Assembly (NCBI RefSeq): GCF_018446385.1
Contig: NC_055987.1
Span: forward strand, 32,561,202 to 32,625,201
Length of the DNA: 64,000 bases
Direction: 5' to 3'
Source of the DNA: Zingiber officinale
Lineage: Eukaryota > Streptophyta > Magnoliopsida > Zingiberales > Zingiberaceae
The notes below the pieces were generated by a model. The model searched no databases and had not been told where the DNA came from. It saw nothing but the letters and a program-made list of their open reading frames with translations. The position numbers and the translations under genes are program-made. Each line of letters opens with the position of its first letter. The stretch's first letter is position 1. Positions 12,895-22,244 of the stretch are shown here, one piece after another.

Positions 12895-12914
12895 GAGCAT
12901 TCCCGACGGCGCCA
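12895..12914 (-). other. Primer binding site of Tat element A
   Basis: Minus strand TGGCGCCGTCGGGAA starts three bases inside the right LTR. TGG pairs with the tRNA CCA end. Element B has TGGCGCCGTCCGCGGGAA at the same place, so this copy has lost three bases. The tRNA species is not assigned here. Confidence 0.7.
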
Positions 12915-12916
12915 TT

Positions 12917-13645
12917 TGATCTGTCCGAATCCGAATCAGCAGCGAGGCACGTGGCACTCTCGGGTTCTGATGTAGATCTCGGCTAGTCTCACGAAGCTTC
13001 GCGAACACAGACAAGTCGGGCGGGAAGGGTTCGTGGCGACCCTCCGACGCTCCAAGTCGTAAGCAAGTGGTGGAAAAGTAGCTCCAAAGCTTGTAGAACG
13101 CGTATCCGCGAAGTCCGGGGCTCTTTATATAAGCGGTGAAAGAGCTTCTACACGCCCACCGAGGCGCGTCGTGTCCTCGGCCCATACCTCGGTATGTGTT
13201 TGTCGACTTACGACGCATCGCACAGAGTCCCATCGCGCCTTGATGGGACAACAGACCCCCGTTGTCGGACTAGGGTATGGCTTAGCCATACGACTTGGCG
13301 GCGGCAGATGTTCTGTCCTATTTACCCACCGTCCGCCGGGGCGTCATCCGCCGACTAGGCCAGCGTCCGGACGGCCTAATTCCACGGGCCGGGCGGCGCA
13401 CCCATTACGTCCTGCCTTCTCTTAGGCCTTCCGCTCGGTCATTATTTACTGTTTCATTGAGCGTCGGAACCCCGATCCCTGTCAGGGCACCTTTTACTAT
13501 CAGATGTTTACTGGCAGACCGATCGGCTTGCCCTTTTCTCATGAGTCCGGTCGGCTCACCCTTCTTCGACGGACCACCTGGCCTTTTGACCTCCACGTGG
13601 CGTTGACCCCTCGATAGGGGGTCCCGGGCTCTTACCACCGGATCA
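12917..13645 (-). repeat. Right (5') LTR of Tat element A
   Basis: 729 bp, TGATC...GGATCA, 54 bp shorter than its partner. The left two thirds carry dozens of 1-8 bp losses relative to the left LTR, while 13400-13645 is almost identical to 3571-3816. Confidence 0.88.
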
Positions 13646-13650
13646 AAATC

Positions 13651-13945
13651 TATTCCAATCGTGTGGGAAATAAAAACAATATAATATGAACAAATCCTTC
13701 TAATCAAAGAGACGTTGAATATAATTAGTCATTGCAAAGTTCAATTATCTGTATTGACGGGTCCGGTTCAAGGTGTACACCTCTAACTCTCTAAGCCTAT
13801 GCCTATGCCTATGCCTGTATTTTATTGAGCCCCCAAGAATAATAATATTTTAATATTATTTGTATTATTATTTTTTCTTTTTAACTATATATATATATAT
13901 ATACCCTTCATCTTCCAATGTCCTATTTTCTTAAACTCAAACGAC
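13651..13945. other. Non-coding spacer, unit A
   Basis: AT-rich and non-coding. Holds a short CTATGC repeat at 13797-13816 (three units in A, two in B, one in C) and a (TA)n tract near 13886-13903. Nothing else seen. Confidence 0.7.
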
Positions 13946-13950
13946 TCATC

Positions 13951-14246
13951 TGTTGGCCTAGAATCGAATAGGACAACACACTCAAAGCACACAGCACACA
14001 AGAAGAAACAAGAAGAATAGGACAAATAGGAACTTCACTTATGAAAGGAAACCTTACAATGAGATGCCTTCTACATGCCTCTAGGACTCTTTATATAGCA
14101 TCACAAATGATAAGAGCACGAACACAAGATCCATAAAAATAGGATCTAGATGAGATCCATAAAAATAGGATCTAGACCAAGTAATAACTAATTATCAAGA
14201 TAATAAAACATAAAAAAAAATGACGTGGAGAGGATTATTTCTCACA
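13951..14246 (-). repeat. Left (3') LTR of unit A copia element
   Basis: 296 bp. Contains the minus-strand TATATAAAG box (from CTTTATATAG near 14090-14099). Nearly identical to 18498-18792. Confidence 0.92.
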
Positions 14247-14255
14247 TTACTCCCC

Positions 14256-17200
14256 CTAATCCTGACATGATTGTAGATCACGAACACCGAGTAGTTGTCG
14301 CATGGCAGCTAACTTCACTCCTGGCAATGCTTTAGTTAACGCATCGGCTCACTGTTCTCCGGTATTAACAAACTCCACCACAATCTGTCCCTTCTCAATG
14401 CATTCTCTGATAAAATGAAACCTTGTATCTATATGCTTGCTTCGACCATGGAATACCGGATTCTTCATGAGAGCTATGGCGGATTTGTTGTCAACAAACA
14501 AAGTTACCGGTTTTGACTTTACACCTGTTAATTCACTGGCAAGGCTCCTTAACCACAAAGCATGGCAGGCCGCAGTTGTGGCTACCATGAACTCTGCCTC
14601 ACAAGATGAAAGCGCCACTGTCTTCTACTTCTGTGAGTTCCAGGACACCAAACTTTCATTAAAATAGAAAGTCATTTCACTTGTGCTTTTCCTTCCATCG
14701 AGATCGCCAGCTAAATCACTGTCCGAGTAGCCGAATATACCAATTTCCTGGGGTCCCTTTATGTAAACAAGCCCAAAATAAATTGTACCTTTTAAATACC
14801 TGAGAATCTATTTGACCATCCTGTGATGCATGATTGTAGGCCTCTCCATGTATCTGCTCGCCATTCCAACAGAATATGACAGGTCCGGCCGTGTGTGAAG
14901 CAAATATCTCAGACAACCAACAATGCGCCTGTACTCCGTGGCGTCAACTGGAGTCCCTTCCAAGTCCTTATGCAACTGTGTCTTGGGTTCCATTGGATGC
15001 TTTGTGGCATTGCAGTCTGCCATCTTGAATTGAGATAGAATTTTCTTGGCATAAGCTGATTGTCTAAGTGAAACTCGGCTCTTCTGTTGCTCCACTTCAA
15101 TCCCTAAGTAGTAGGAGAGAAGACCCAAATCACTCATCTCAAATTCTGTCATCATTTGTTGTTTGAACTTGTTGATTTTCTCTGTGCTACCTCCTGTCAC
15201 GATGAGATCGTCGACATACACTCCAACAAGTATACTTGCTTCTCCTTCACCTCTTGTATATACTTCATGTTCTTAGATACATTTTTTGAAGCTGAGCTCT
15301 ACCAGACTCCTGTTCAGCCGCATGTTCCAAGCTCGTGGAGCATGCCGCAGTCCATAGAGGGCCTTGAATAACCTGTACACCATATGTTTCTGATTTTGTA
15401 CCTCAAACCCTTCCGGTTGAGAGACATATATTTCTTCTTCTAACTCTCTGTTAAGGAATGCTGACTTCACATCTAGATGGTGTACCTCCCAGCTTCGATT
15501 CCCTGCAAGTGCAAGAATGACTCGAATAGTATCAAGTCTAGCGACCGATGCAAATACCTCTTCAAAGTCGATGCCTTGTTTCTGTACATAGCCTTTAGCA
15601 ACTAATCTTGCTTTATACTTAACAACTTTCCCAGCTGAATCTTTCTTCAGTTTGTACACCCACTTTAGGCCAATAGGTTTGTGGCCTAATGGGAGCTCAG
15701 TTAGGGTCCAGGTCTTGTTCATCTTAATAGTTTCTAGTTCTTCCTCCATTGCTTCGTACCAGCAAGCCTCGGTTGCAGCCTCTTGGTAACAGGTCGGCTC
15801 TTCAGACATCATCAGCATTACCTCATTTTCTTCTTCATCAATACCAACCACTTCCTCAGTGTTGGCATATATATCGGCAATGGACCTAAACCGAACTGGC
15901 CTTCATGAGAGTCAGGTGAGGTAGTTGTATGGGTGCTCGATGATGATGTAGATGGACTTGATGCTCTTGTCATGGGTACCACGGCTGTTGCCGGTAGTGC
16001 GACATCTTCTGTTCCTGCCTCAATGTCTGCTACAACAATCACCTCATCGGTGTCGAGTGCATCCTCCACCATAAACTCCGGTAAGTTTTCTTCATGGTTA
16101 GCACCTGCAGTCCATGTCCATTCACTATTTTCTTGAAATACTACATCTCTACTTACTTGTAGCTTGCCATGCCTTGGATCAAATAGACGATGAGCTGTGC
16201 AACCTTCCTTGACACCCAAGTATACCATGGGTGAACTTCTGTCATCAAGTTTCTTCAGGTGAGGGGTTGTATTTTTCACGTATGCAACACAACCGAACAC
16301 TCTCAAGTGGGTGAGATGTGGCTTTCTCCCCATCCAGGCTTCAAATGGGGTACGGTCTCCTAGCGCCTTAGTTGGGAGACGATTTAGCAGATAGACAGCA
16401 TGCCTAACTGCCTCTCCCCAGAACCTTGCCGGCATATGTGTACCCTTGAGGAGAGATCTTGTCATGGCCATCACAGTGCGATTACGGCGCTCTACAATGC
16501 CATTCTGTTGGGGTGTGTAGGGAGCCGTAAGGTGCCGCTCGATCCCTTCATTTTCACAAAACCGAGTGAACTCTGTGGATAGAAACTCACCGCCACGGTC
16601 TGTCTGAAGTGTTTTGATCTTGTACTCAGTCGTGTTCTCCGTCACGGACTTGAATTTCTTGAATGCTTGAAATACATCTTTCTTTGCTGCCAATACAAAT
16701 ACCCACATCCATCTTGTACAATCATCAACAATCAAAAAGAAATATTTGTTACCAGCCAGTGTACTTGGTGAAATTGGCCCACAAATATCAGCATGGAGAA
16801 GTTCCAACGGCTTTGTCGCTCTAAAGTTTGCTTGGTGCGGGAATGGTGACCTTGCATGTTTAGCGACCACACATACCTCGCAAAGCTTGTTCGGCTGGGG
16901 CAATGGAGGCACATCAACTGTCAATTTCTTTTCCCCTAACAGCTTCAAATCGTGAAAATTGACATGTCCGAGCCTTGTGTGTCATAACCAAGTTGGGTCT
17001 TCTAGGCTTGCTAGGAGACAGACTTGCTTGCATGTCTTCAAGATTATCTTGTACAAGCGATTTTGTGTTCGCTTTACCCGCATCAAGAGCTTCCCGCTCC
17101 TATCAATCACCTTCATGATATCTTTCTCCATGTGCACTTCATTCCCAGTTTCTGTCAATTGACCGAGACTTATGATATTACTACAAAGTTTCGGAATGTA

Positions 17201-18442
17201 GTATACCTCGTGGAGAGCCTTCCGATCGCCATTCTTGCATTCGAACACAACCGCCCCCTTGCCCATGATCTCAATGGTTGATCCATCGCCAAATCTCACC
17301 CTCCCGGTGATGGTTTCATCTAGTTCTTAAAACTTCTCGCGATGGCCAGTCATGTGGTTGCTGGCACCGTTGTCAAGGTACCAGACGTCTTTATCTTCTT
17401 TCTTAACGCCGCGGTACATCTCCGGTAGCAACCTATCTTCACTGAGCAGAATGGTATCCTGCCGCTCATGCCTAGTGTCAGGCTCCTCGTGGGACACGGT
17501 CATCATCAGTGCCGGCTCTTCATCGGTGGCACAAGTGAGGTGAGCCTCATCATCACGCCGCTTGTTGTAGCATTCGGACGTATAATGCCCCATTTTCTCG
17601 CAATTGAAACATTTTATATGTCTCTTGTCTCGAGTGCCACTGTTGTTGCCGCTAGTCCCTCCTGCACTGTCATGGCGTTGCGTACCAAGACCACGACCGC
17701 GCCCTCGCACACGTCCACGCCATTTGCCACGACTAGAGCTGCTGGACCCACGCCCCTTTCCTCCTGACGAAGTGTCCACGTTGCTCCCCTTCTGTCGCAT
17801 TTGCCATTCGGCATGGGTTAATAGGAGCTCACCTTCAGTGCCGTTGGTGTTGCTGCGTAGTCGTAGCATTCGTTCTTCGTACGCCTTGAGTCGCCCTATA
17901 GCCTCCTCAAATGGTATAGACTCAAGGTCGTAGAATTGCTCAATACCAGCAACAATAGGAAAGAATTTATCAGGAACAGAATCGAGCAATTTTTTTACCA
18001 ACGAGGAATCTTCAAGCGTGGCACCAAGGGTAGAGAACTTGCTGCTTAGGGCGCTGAGTTTGCCAGCAAACTCATCAATCGTTTCGGTCTCTTTCATCCG
18101 GAGAGCGTCGAACTCGCTCTTCAATGTTTGTACACGTGCCTTCTTCACCCGATCACTACCAAGGTACCTCGTCTTGAGGCTGTCCCAGACTTCCTTCGCC
18201 GTCTTCTTTGTTGCGATCTGGAGAAGGATGTCTTCGGGGACACACTGGAGGATGTATGCACGTGCCTTTTTGTCCTTCTTTGCATCCACCTGGGCTCCTT
18301 CCGCTGGCTCCACCGCCTCCCAGACTCCCTGGGCATCAAGGATCGCCTCTGTCTTTATTGCCCACACAGTATAATTGTGAGGACTTAGCATCGGATAGGG
18401 AAATGGCACTCCGCCGTTCTCCTTTACTGGGATGCTCGACAT
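14256..18442 (-). pseudogene. gag-pol of unit A copia element, several nonsense and frame changes
   Basis: Gag (UBN2-type, from 18442) ends in one CCHC knuckle, CFNCEKMGHYTSEC. Protease WYLDNGASNHMTG follows, then integrase with HTRLGH, CEVCVVAKHARSPF, TDRGGEF and PQQNGIVERRNRT. Reverse transcriptase shows KARLVAKGYVQKQGIDF, HHLDVKSAFLN and MYVDDLIVTG, and RNase H shows SCEAEFMVATTA and FVDNKSAIALMKNP. Lesions: TAA at 17327, TGA at 16982 (expected Trp), a frame change near 15830-15850, another near 15250, TGA near 14808 and TGA near 14347. Catalytic motifs remain. Movement would have needed proteins from another copy, or the breaks arose after insertion or are base-calling errors. Confidence 0.9.
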
Positions 18443-18483
18443 TTTATGGAATTGTAGATTCTTGGATGTCTTATACTACCAAT

Positions 18484-18495
18484 GCTCTGATACCA
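18484..18495 (-). other. Primer binding site, initiator tRNA-Met type
   Basis: Minus strand TGGTATCAGAGC, two bases inside the right LTR. This is the standard plant copia primer site. Confidence 0.9.
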
Positions 18496-18497
18496 GA

Positions 18498-18792
18498 TGT
18501 TGGCCTAGAATCGAATAGGACAGCACACTCAAAGCACACAGCACACAAGAAGAAACAAGAAGAATAGGACAAATAGGAACTTCACTTATGAAAAGAAACC
18601 TTACAATGAGATGCCTTCTACATGCCTCTATGACTCTTTATATAGCATCACAAATGATAAGAGCACGAACACAAGATCCATAAAAATAGGATCTAGATGA
18701 GATCCATAAAAATAGGATCTAGACCAAGTAATAACTAATTATCAAGATAATAAAACATAAAAAAAATGACGTGGAGAGGATTATTTCTCACA
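18498..18792 (-). repeat. Right (5') LTR of unit A copia element
   Basis: 295 bp, TGTTGG...CTCACA, the near-identical partner of 13951-14246. Confidence 0.92.
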
Positions 18793-18797
18793 TCATC

Positions 18798-19829
18798 GGT
18801 GAACTCACACTCTTTCCCTTCCCCGCTAGTGATCTGGCTCTTAAAGGACGCTCATCTCATTCCTTGTAAGTAATTTCCTTCTCTTCCTCTCTCTTCCTCA
18901 ATAAGAATGGGAAGTAGAGGTTCCTCATATATTCAATGAAAAACAACGCTCATCTTCTTCCTCAATAGGAATAGGAAGCAAGCGTTCCTCATCTATTTGC
19001 AAAGCAGCCTCTTCTTCTTCCATAAGAAACCTTAGCTGATGTGGCAAATATAAGAGCCTACACATGGCAAGGTTATGTCAGGAGTTAAGCCACTAGGTCA
19101 AAAATCAAGCCAAGGTGTAAATCGAAAAGATTGGTTTAGGTTATGACATAGAGAACCTGGTGGCACCCAACTCCCTCAATTCCGTTACTCGACTCTCACA
19201 GCTAGCTAAGTCATGGCCAACTTCCTCGGTCCGGTACACCTGACTCCCCTAGCATGGTCATATGACTCCTCCTATTTGGCCAACAAACCTCTTCGACTCG
19301 GTCACTAGACTCTTTCAACTCAGTCATCTGACTCCTACTCGATCAATAGACCTCTTCAACTTGGTTTACCAAACTCCTTCAGCTCGATCATCCTCGGTTG
19401 AGATTTACATCCTATGTGGCTTGTTGTACCATTTTTATCGGATAACATGAATAATATAGCCGTTTCTCCCAGAAGATGTGGGCAAACATGTGGATAATGG
19501 AAAGGTATGACTACAACCCTATATAAACTCGTCCGCTCTTGCGAGTGCAAGTACCGACATACAATCATCTAGACTCTTAATTACTCCACAACTTTTACCT
19601 TTTCCTATCCCCTTTGCTAAGTTGAAGGTCGGAGTGGGTCACACCAAGTCCCATCTTAGTGACCATTCTAACATATGTTGAGTGTTGTAGATATCCCAAA
19701 TATTTTTTCATTAATGAAGCATCCAAGATCGCCCCCTCAGCAATTGCCTCCCGTTAACTCGCCATATCGTGATCTCAGACATGAATAAATTGGCATCCTT
19801 TATGAGAACGCTTGAACTGAGACATTGAG
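18798..19829 (+). other. Possible old LTR-like segment before the small ORF, unit A
   Basis: Non-coding and shared by all units. It is CT-rich, with many ACTC/GACTC motifs (19180-19400). A promoter-like CCTATATAAACTCGTCC at ~19519 is followed by a leader leading to the small ORF at 19830. That layout resembles a decayed retrotransposon LTR plus leader. I found no matching second LTR, so this stays tentative. Confidence 0.3.
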
Positions 19830-20081
19830 ATGGTGGAACTCGGTAGAACTGTCAAAGGTCCTAGCCACATAGGAGACATAGTTCGTGGTGAGCCTTGCAT
19901 CATGGCTAGGGAAGAGTTCCAAGTATTTGTTGATCAGGCGATGCAACAGGTTCTTCAAAGACTCCCGCCTACGAATCCGACTCTTGATGAAGTACTGACT
20001 GCCTCGACTAAGGTGTCTCTCATTCCTCGTCGAGTACCACAAGGCCCGGCGGGTCCTCCCCCTTTTGTTGTTACTAATTAA
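19830..20081 (+). CDS. Conserved small ORF of unknown function, unit A
   Basis: 83 codons from ATG to TAA. The middle is amphipathic (MAREEFQVFVDQAMQQVLQR), followed by a Pro-rich tail (PRRVPQGPAGPPPF). The same ORF is intact in unit B (two substitutions) and in unit C (none that I see). A TATA-like box lies ~310 bp upstream. It could be the start of a retrotransposon gag or a small host gene. I do not recognise the family, and conservation among young duplicates is weak evidence for function. Confidence 0.35.
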   Translation: MVELGRTVKGPSHIGDIVRGEPCIMAREEFQVFVDQAMQQVLQRLPPTNPTLDEVLTASTKVSLIPRRVPQGPAGPPPFVVTN

Positions 20082-21648
20082 CGTAACAAGACTATGATTC
20101 TACCCGAAGAACATTCACACGAATTGGCGATGGGCGAAACACCTCCTGGAAATTGGAAAAAAAAAGAGCCCTTGCATGATGAGGAAAAGAGTTCCCAAGG
20201 CACGCCTTTCGCAAGCCATGTCCTGAAAGATGAAGTACGTACCACATAATTTCGCCTATGTTGACGCCTAGGCACTAGGCGGCAGGCAACCACCTACCGC
20301 CTAGCTTCTTTTTTAACATTGGATACATAGCATGAGCTTTATTATTTTTTCCTTTGTTATTTTCTTCTTTCTTAATAAACTACAAATGGTATTTTGTTGC
20401 TAGGATACCCAAAGCTAGATGTAGTTGGTGAACAAATTTCTTAAGAGATATACTCATCTAAGATAATTTTGGTATCTCCAATCTCCTGCTGCTGACCTCA
20501 GAGGGTTTATATGGTTTCTGAAGATGAAGTGACTGGGGTTATGTTGCACTACCTTCTTGGTCAAACGAATTAGAGAGTTGTTGAATGGATGAATACGAAA
20601 ATTTTGGAAAACAATTACATTACATCAAGCATTTGGTTTCATAATTCTCTTTTGATTTATTGAATTCTCTAAGAGGCATAATGTAGTTCTGTAAAAAATA
20701 GTTATTAGCTTCCCTCAGTTTGATAGATGCTATGTAAGAATCCCACAAATCAATAGTATCTATTCATGTTTGTGATTTCACTGCTGTGGATTCCATCTTG
20801 TTTTATGAAAAATCAATAGTATCTATGCATGTTTGTGATGTCATTGTTGTGGATTCCATCTTTTTTTATTTAACTAAGTAGTCGCTTTCTATTTTGCTTT
20901 TAAATGATGTCAAATGTGATTGTGTGTTAGATTTTTCAGAATATGCTCTTGTTTTAAAATTATTTATTGAACACTTGATTAGTTTTATGGGTTATATGGC
21001 ACTCGTTGCGGGTAGGGATCCTCTGGTCCTGGAACAGCCCTGGACTTGTCTTGGACCTCCGCCCATTCATTGGTGGAGTGGACTATGTCTCACCTGTTAA
21101 ACAAGTGGTGTCTAGCTCACCCCACCAATGAATTTGTAGGGCCTCCCTTGGTCGAGCAGATCTTGGACGAGAGGATCTAGCCTTCACTGGTTGCTGATGT
21201 TTAGAAACCCTTTTTTTACAATTATTTTATTATTTAGCATGTTTTCCTTTTGCTAATTACAAATCAATGAATGTATTTTTTTCTCAAATCTCAAATTAGT
21301 TATTAACCATTGCATTATGTTGGTAAATGTCTAATCAAATACTATTTCTGAGTTTTCAGTACATGTCTCATTTGAACTGCCCCATGCGTTTAAAAATTAG
21401 GTATAATTTCCAAATCGAGTGGTCTTTCTCTTCTTATATCTCTTGTTTTATTTTATTGTTTCCTCAAATTGACCCTGTTCTATAACAGATCATTATTTAG
21501 GCCAAATATAAGCTTCCTAATTCTCGCCACAATTTGTATTCACCTGCGTCCATTACTGCAGGCTTTGTGATGTAGCACCGAACTCAACTCAGTGGGTGTA
21601 AAATTATTATTAACTGAAAGGTGATTTGATACAAAGGATCCTAACCAC
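20082..21648. other. Non-coding spacer, unit A
   Basis: No convincing gene. It contains a CGCCTAGGCACTAGGCGG patch at ~20262, of a kind common in plant repeats, and two related ~60 bp stretches with CAATAGTATCTATxCATG (near 20750 and 20815). The foldback element is listed separately. Shared by units B and C. Confidence 0.6.
21012..21184. repeat. Foldback (MITE-like) element, unit A
   Basis: Imperfect palindrome. The outer arms GGATCCTCTGG and GAGAGGATC face each other. Inner arms CATTCATTGGTGG and CCACCAATGAAT flank a core CACCTGTTAAACAAGTG, which in units B and C is the perfect palindrome CACCTGTTAAACAGGTG. No ORF. No clear target duplication was found, so the family is open. Confidence 0.55.
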
Positions 21649-21653
21649 TTTTA

Positions 21654-21927
21654 TAAAAGTGATAAAAGAAAATTATCAGAATTGATCGGATCAAATCATC
21701 AAATTAAATCAAATTAGTTTTAGAATTATTCTAATAATTCTGTTATAATTATTAGAATAATTCTCAGAATAATTTTTAGAATTATTCTGTTATTTATTAA
21801 TTGATTAATTGACCGAGTACTTGTTTAAACCCTATATATTGTATTGTCTTGAGGGCAAGTATCAACAAAAACAATAAGATTAATTATTACTCTCCTATTT
21901 TATCTTCTTTATATTCTTCTTTTAACA
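21654..21927 (+). repeat. 5' LTR of resident copia element, unit A
   Basis: 274 bp, TAAAAGTGATAAAAG...TTTTAACA. An internal AT-rich set of inverted repeats (TTAGAATTATTCTAATAATT) surrounds 21720-21790. A CCTATATATTG box is near 21831. Confidence 0.85.
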
Positions 21928-21939
21928 TGGTATCAGAGC
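21928..21939 (+). other. Primer binding site, initiator tRNA-Met type
   Basis: TGGTATCAGAGC directly abuts the 5' LTR end ACA. Confidence 0.9.
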
Positions 21940-22244
21940 CATGCATGATCCTTCGTTCCTTCTCGTTCTCTTAATTCTCCCTCACAAATCCTCTTCCCTT
22001 CCTTTTTTTGTCGCCGCCCAAGACAAAAGAGGAGTTTCTTTTTGAAACCACAAAACAAGACGACAAAAGGGCTTATCCTTTTGTGCTACCGCCGTTGTCC
22101 ACCGAACGCCGACCAAACCTCGACGTTGACAACAAGTGGTTGCTTCAGCCAAGGCTTCTATTTCCTCCAAGGGGAGTTTCTCCAGGCGAAAGACCCCCTT
22201 TCCGGCGATCCAGTCTCTCTATAAGATAAGTTATTTTACTTTAG

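Larger units (their letters stand above)
3034..13645 (-). mobile_element. Ty3/gypsy Tat-lineage LTR retrotransposon, unit A
   Basis: A complete element with two LTRs and a 5 bp target duplication AAATC (3029-3033 and 13646-13650). Unit B has the uninterrupted site, with a single AAATC near 42145. Read on the minus strand, the order is LTR, primer site, gag, protease, reverse transcriptase, RNase H, second RNase H, integrase, a ~65 bp tandem array, an oppositely oriented extra gene, polypurine tract, LTR. Integrase after RNase H marks Ty3/gypsy. The second (archaeal-type) RNase H and the antisense extra gene are known traits of the Tat lineage. Coding capacity is broken, so the copy is not autonomous. 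Confidence 0.93.
13951..18792 (-). mobile_element. Ty1/copia LTR retrotransposon, unit A only
   Basis: 4842 bp with ~295 bp LTRs, TGTTGG...CTCACA termini and the target duplication TCATC (13946-13950 and 18793-18797). Units B and C have the empty site (ACTCATCGGTG near 42438 and 53577). On the minus strand the order is LTR, initiator-Met primer site, gag, protease, integrase, reverse transcriptase, RNase H, purine tract (ATTAGGGGGAGTAA), LTR, which is copia order. The LTRs differ at about three substitutions and one A-run length by eye, so insertion is recent. The coding region nevertheless has several breaks. Confidence 0.95.

Noticed and set aside
20262..20300. CGCCTAGGCACTAGGCGG patch as a transposon end
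   Set aside because: Suggestive of repeats seen in plant genomes, but no partner end or target duplication could be found.
20400..20610. Possible decayed exon (GYPKLDVVGEQIS, then VSEDEVTGVMLHYLLGQT)
   Set aside because: Stops interrupt it in every frame, no splice pattern fits, and I recognise no family.
21720..21800. AT-rich inverted repeats in the copia LTR as a separate MITE
   Set aside because: They are part of every LTR copy of the element and have no target duplication of their own.
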